Positions 6,293 through 8,211 of a stretch of 8,211 bases of DNA are shown here, piece by piece; positions within the stretch are counted from its first letter, which is position 1; each line of letters opens with the position of its first letter. The translations under genes were made by a program, and so were the position numbers. The DNA is from an uncultured bacterium (GTDB lineage Bacteria; Patescibacteriota; Minisyncoccia; Phycocordibacterales; Phycocordibacteraceae), in the NCBI GenBank assembly GCA_943914435.1, contig CALUBY010000033.1, positions 1 through 8,211 on the forward strand, written 5' to 3'. Under the pieces are notes generated by a model. It was not told the DNA's origin. It saw only the letters and a list, made by a program, of their open reading frames with translations, and ran no database searches.

Positions 6293-6526
6293 TTACTTCT
6301 CAGCGGCCTCTTCGTTTCTGATTTCGAACGTTTCCCAGACGTTGCCAAGCAGGAAGAGGCCAATCATGGCCTGCACAGGAAGCGCTGCGTACACGATGAG
6401 GATCTCCCACCACACGAGGTTCGTGCATAAATGCAAGACCGTGATGGGGCCTACGATCATGAGCGCGAGCGCGAGACCGAGCAGACAGACGAAAATGAAC
6501 TTGTTCGTAATGTAATGAGTAAGCAC
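6293..6526 (-). CDS. small two-helix membrane protein, function unknown
   Basis: The 77-residue protein starts with GTG at 6526 and ends with TAA at 6293-6295. Two hydrophobic segments are clear, about residues 10-31 (IFVCLLGLALALMIVGPITV) and 42-64 (ILIVYAALPVQAMIGLFLL). They are joined by a short loop with HLCTNLVWWE, and the C-terminal tail is acidic (ETFEIRNEEAAEK). The GTG is chosen because AAAGGAG lies six bases upstream, the ideal spacing, and no in-frame ATG gives a better N-terminus. The gene has its own strong promoter with an inverted repeat in the spacer, so its expression is probably regulated. It is convergent with the oxidoreductase and divergent from the gene at 6678. I do not recognise the family. 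Confidence 0.8.
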   Translation of the reverse strand: MLTHYITNKFIFVCLLGLALALMIVGPITVLHLCTNLVWWEILIVYAALPVQAMIGLFLLGNVWETFEIRNEEAAEK

Positions 6527-6532
6527 GTAGTA

Positions 6533-6539
6533 CTCCTTT
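6533..6539 (-). promoter_or_regulatory. Shine-Dalgarno site deciding a GTG start
   Basis: Read on the minus strand, bases 6539 to 6533 are AAAGGAG, followed by TACTAC and GTG (6526-6524). This is the only clear Shine-Dalgarno sequence at correct spacing before any gene in the window. Confidence 0.85.
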
Positions 6540-6556
6540 CAATTGACGTACGAATG

Positions 6557-6586
6557 ATTAATACCACTCCCTAGAGTGGCTGTCAA
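6557..6586 (-). promoter_or_regulatory. strong sigma-70-type promoter of the minus-strand membrane protein
   Basis: On the minus strand, a perfect -35 TTGACA (6586-6581) is followed by a 17-base spacer and TATTAAT (6563-6557). Transcription should begin near 6550, giving a leader of about 24 bases that contains the Shine-Dalgarno site. Confidence 0.75.
6564..6579. promoter_or_regulatory. inverted repeat inside promoter spacer, candidate operator
   Basis: CCACTC (6564-6569) and GAGTGG (6574-6579) form a perfect 6-bp dyad around CCTA. It fills nearly the entire spacer between -35 and -10 of the minus-strand promoter. That position fits a repressor that blocks RNA polymerase. The spacer is 17 bases, so the MerR-type twist mechanism, which needs 19-20, is unlikely. 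No regulator gene is visible in the window. Confidence 0.5.
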
Positions 6587-6621
6587 CGCGCGTACGTTCT
6601 CTGCTCTTTATCGTTTACTTG

Positions 6622-6652
6622 TTCACAAATCATCCGTTACATACGGTATACT
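6622..6652 (+). promoter_or_regulatory. possible promoter for the gene at 6678
   Basis: TTCACA (6622-6627, five of six matches to TTGACA) and TATACT (6647-6652, five of six) are 19 bases apart, slightly long. The predicted start near 6659 leaves a leader of about 18 bases without a Shine-Dalgarno sequence. Confidence 0.42.
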
Positions 6653-6677
6653 TTAAACACACCTAACGTAGTAACTC

Positions 6678-7163
6678 ATGGACGAACACGTATCTACCCA
6701 AAAGCCTCGCACACGCCGCTCATTCTTCATCCCAAGGCGCTTCCTCCTACCCCTCGCACTCCTCATCATCCTCGCCATAGGTGCTGCCGCATTCTTTGGA
6801 GGACGTATGAGTGTATACAAGGCACATCCTGAGCTCACGAATGTTGAGCAAGCAGAAGCGGTCCTCGTAAAGGTTGGTAAGCTCATAAAACTCCCTGAAG
6901 GAGAGATGCCTTCTATGGCAACAATTGAAGACGCCGAGAGTGTGAAAGCAGGGCAACCATTCCTTGCCAGTGCCGAGGATGGCGACATTCTCATTGTGTA
7001 CGCTGAAGCTGCAACTGCGCTTCTATATCGTCCCTCAACCAACATTCTCATCGCCGTTGGTCCTGTTACGGGCGAAACACCTCAGGAGCCCGAGATGACT
7101 GAGGTGGCACCACTTGACGAAGAGACGGACACCGAAGACACCGCAAGCTCAACAGAGGAATAG
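6678..7163 (+). CDS. single-pass membrane-anchored protein with acidic tail, function unknown
   Basis: The 161-residue product has a basic N-terminus (TQKPRTRRSFFIPRR, 7-21) and one hydrophobic helix (about 22-41, FLLPLALLIILAIGAAAFF). A domain of about 90 residues follows and should lie outside the cytoplasm by the positive-inside rule. The region 77-130 contains ATIEDAESVKAGQPFLASAE and then GDILIVYAEAATALLYRPST before NILIAVGPV. This resembles a Parcubacterial hypothetical family that I recall with YRPST followed by a hydrophobic strand; the recollection was not checked. The last 30 residues are very acidic and Thr/Ser-rich (for example PLDEETDTEDTASSTEE), likely disordered. No catalytic residues or cysteines are evident. 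The gene has its own promoter candidate and terminator and is divergent from the small membrane protein. Confidence 0.78.
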   Translation: MDEHVSTQKPRTRRSFFIPRRFLLPLALLIILAIGAAAFFGGRMSVYKAHPELTNVEQAEAVLVKVGKLIKLPEGEMPSMATIEDAESVKAGQPFLASAEDGDILIVYAEAATALLYRPSTNILIAVGPVTGETPQEPEMTEVAPLDEETDTEDTASSTEE

Positions 7164-7172
7164 CTTATCCCC

Positions 7173-7205
7173 ACAAAGCCGCCCCAAAAGGGCGGTTTTG
7201 TCTAT
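7173..7205 (+). terminator. rho-independent terminator after the gene at 6678
   Basis: CCGCCC (7179-7184) pairs with GGGCGG (7190-7195) around a CAAAA loop. The stem extends outward through ACAAAG (7173-7178) against TTTTGT (7196-7201). A T-rich stretch (TTTTGTCTATAT) runs through and past the 3' arm. It begins ten bases after the stop codon. Confidence 0.88.
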
Positions 7206-7210
7206 ATACT
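7205..7210 (+). promoter_or_regulatory. possible -10 element of the secreted repeat protein gene
   Basis: TATACT ends eight bases before the ATG at 7219 and starts directly after the preceding terminator. No -35 element is recognisable because that distance falls within the terminator hairpin. Confidence 0.4.
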
Positions 7211-7218
7211 AAGCAGCA

Positions 7219-8211
7219 ATGGGGATACTCTCACATACGCGCATTGTCGCTCTCGGTCTATTCCTTGCGCTCGGTGTGGCTTCCTTTGCAACACCTACAT
7301 ACGCAGTTCTCTATGCACCAGGAGAGACACTTGATCCTAGCTGTGCGCCAGGAGACGCTGATTGTGGTGTACTCACACAAGTGCCAACTGGTACACAAGG
7401 ACAAGTCCCGTACTATGCTGCGAATGGAGAAGTGCTCGCTGCGACATCGAGTATAACGATACTGCAGAATGGAAATGTGGGAATAGGAACAACGTCTCCA
7501 TCAGCACGTCTTGCTGTTACAGGCGAGATACTGGGTGAGTATTTCACTAGTACTACCGCAGCCACCTCAACCTTTGCAGGCCCTCTAAAAGTTCAGAATG
7601 GTCGAATGAGCTTCACGAATGAAGGTGGAACTTTCGTTGGACTTAATGCCGGTGGTGCAAGAGCATACGGAAATCTTGGCGTTACCTCAGACGACACCTT
7701 GATTGGCTGGGGTGCTGGTGCCTCAATGAGACAAGATGGTATTCAGTCGTGGATAACTTGTATTGGTAGTGGTGCTTGCGGCAATCTCATAATTGGTCAA
7801 GGAAATACCTCCGTAGGACAAAAGACATTCTCAGTAGCTAAATTTATTCAGAACTCAACTGCTTTAGGGAGCAAGGCCGGCGGCCAGCTTGCAACGTCAT
7901 CCTCAGACACATTCATAGGGTATAGCGCCGGCGGGTTCGCAACAAGCACAAATCTAGGAGGGCGAGTCTATCTAGGGCACCATGCAGGTGATCGAGATAA
8001 TGGGGACTATAACATCATGATTGGGTGGTATGCTGGTTCTCAAGCTGGAAATCCCACAACCGCTCAAAATAATATAGGTATTGGTGCACTTACACTTACT
8101 AGTTTGAATAGTGGAGCAAACAATATTGTTTTAGGTTATCAGGCAGGACGTGCCCTAACGTCCGGTGAAGGCAATACTATAATGGGATATCAGTCGGGAT
8201 ATAATCTGACG
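7219..8211 (+). CDS. secreted repeat-rich surface or fibre-like protein, N-terminal part (open at window end)
   Basis: The frame from ATG at 7219 is open for 331 codons to the window edge. Residues 1-29 form a signal peptide: a short charged start (HTR), a hydrophobic core (IVALGLFLALGVASFA) and cleavage after TPTYA. The mature start is VLYAPGETLDPSCAPGDADC, with a Cys pair (42, 49) that could form a disulfide. Residues 85-103 (GNVGIGTTSPSARLAVTGE) match a motif common in phage tail-fibre-like and Peptidase_S74-type proteins. From about 138 on, the sequence is a series of xxhGxxAG repeats spaced mostly 17-20 residues, as in GYQAG and GWYAG. Such repeats suggest a trimeric beta fibre exposed on the cell surface. 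Whether an S74 self-cleaving chaperone ends the protein cannot be seen. The DNA is more AT-rich than upstream genes. Adhesion is a guess from architecture. Confidence 0.75.
   Translation, partial: MGILSHTRIVALGLFLALGVASFATPTYAVLYAPGETLDPSCAPGDADCGVLTQVPTGTQGQVPYYAANGEVLAATSSITILQNGNVGIGTTSPSARLAVTGEILGEYFTSTTAATSTFAGPLKVQNGRMSFTNEGGTFVGLNAGGARAYGNLGVTSDDTLIGWGAGASMRQDGIQSWITCIGSGACGNLIIGQGNTSVGQKTFSVAKFIQNSTALGSKAGGQLATSSSDTFIGYSAGGFATSTNLGGRVYLGHHAGDRDNGDYNIMIGWYAGSQAGNPTTAQNNIGIGALTLTSLNSGANNIVLGYQAGRALTSGEGNTIMGYQSGYNLT
7630..8211 (+). repeat. degenerate protein-level repeat region (xxhGxxAG units)
   Basis: Residues 138-331 of the secreted protein carry about ten degenerate units centred on TFVGLNAG, TLIGWGAG, TCIGSGAC, TALGSKAG, TFIGYSAG, VYLGHHAG, IMIGWYAG, IGIGALTL, IVLGYQAG and TIMGYQSG. 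The later units also share (L)TSGxxN linkers. The DNA copies have diverged, so the repeat is visible in protein and not as tandem DNA repeats. It continues past the window end. Confidence 0.75.

Noticed and set aside
6252..6515. Plus-strand frame opposite the minus-strand membrane protein
   Set aside because: The minus-strand frame has the promoter, Shine-Dalgarno site and membrane helices; the plus frame has none of these and begins inside the intergenic hairpin.
6564..6586. MerR-type operator in the minus-strand promoter
   Set aside because: The spacer is 17 bases; MerR-type promoters need about 19-20.
7244..7456. 70-codon plus-strand frame at the start of the secreted protein
   Set aside because: It overlaps the signal-peptide gene in a different frame; the frame from 7219 stays open to the window end and has a signal peptide and repeats.
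7630..8211. CRISPR-like or tandem DNA repeat array
   Set aside because: Repetition is at protein level only; DNA units are not identical and no constant repeat with unique spacers exists.

Overview
The window holds the F1 half of an F-type ATP synthase operon, followed by a run of small genes with short intergenic gaps and the beginning of a secreted repeat protein. The organism is most likely a member of the Candidate Phyla Radiation (Patescibacteria, Parcubacteria-like). This is inferred from three things. The delta and epsilon ATP synthase subunits are short. Several small proteins look like families I associate with that group from memory. The last gene has an export signal followed by an APGETLDPSCAPGDADC segment that I also associate with Parcubacterial surface proteins. 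No 16S or ribosomal protein gene is present to confirm the placement.

Region 1 (1-4827, + strand) carries atpF (3' end only), atpH, atpA, atpG, atpD and atpC in the standard bacterial order b-delta-alpha-gamma-beta-epsilon. Gaps are 2 to 39 bases. The catalytic machinery (Walker A motifs, catalytic Glu, arginine finger, gamma termini) is intact. The peripheral and regulatory parts are not standard: delta is 121 residues, epsilon stops at the end of its beta-sandwich, alpha has an apparent insertion in its N-terminal domain, and beta has changes at several usually conserved positions. The operon ends in a perfect 16-bp hairpin. The membrane subunits atpB and atpE would lie upstream of the window.

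Region 2 (4913-6226, + strand) holds a four-helix membrane protein of unknown function, then a small helical protein that overlaps by one base with a flavodoxin-fold NAD(P)H oxidoreductase. A hairpin-rich gap separates the latter from a convergent gene. Region 3 (6293-7163) has a divergent pair: a two-helix membrane protein on the minus strand with a textbook promoter and ribosome binding site, and a single-pass membrane-anchored protein with an acidic tail on the plus strand. Region 4 (7219 to the window end) is an open reading frame of at least 331 codons. It encodes a signal peptide followed by a long series of xxhGxxAG repeats, and it is open at the edge.

Two themes recur in expression signals. 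Plus-strand genes lack Shine-Dalgarno sequences, and at four of them a -10-like hexamer ends only 8-9 bases before the ATG, suggesting nearly leaderless transcripts. Terminators sit directly against the next promoter. The single minus-strand gene is the exception, with a strong AAAGGAG and a perfect inverted repeat inside its promoter spacer. I do not see a CRISPR array, an RNA gene, a transposon or a defence system.
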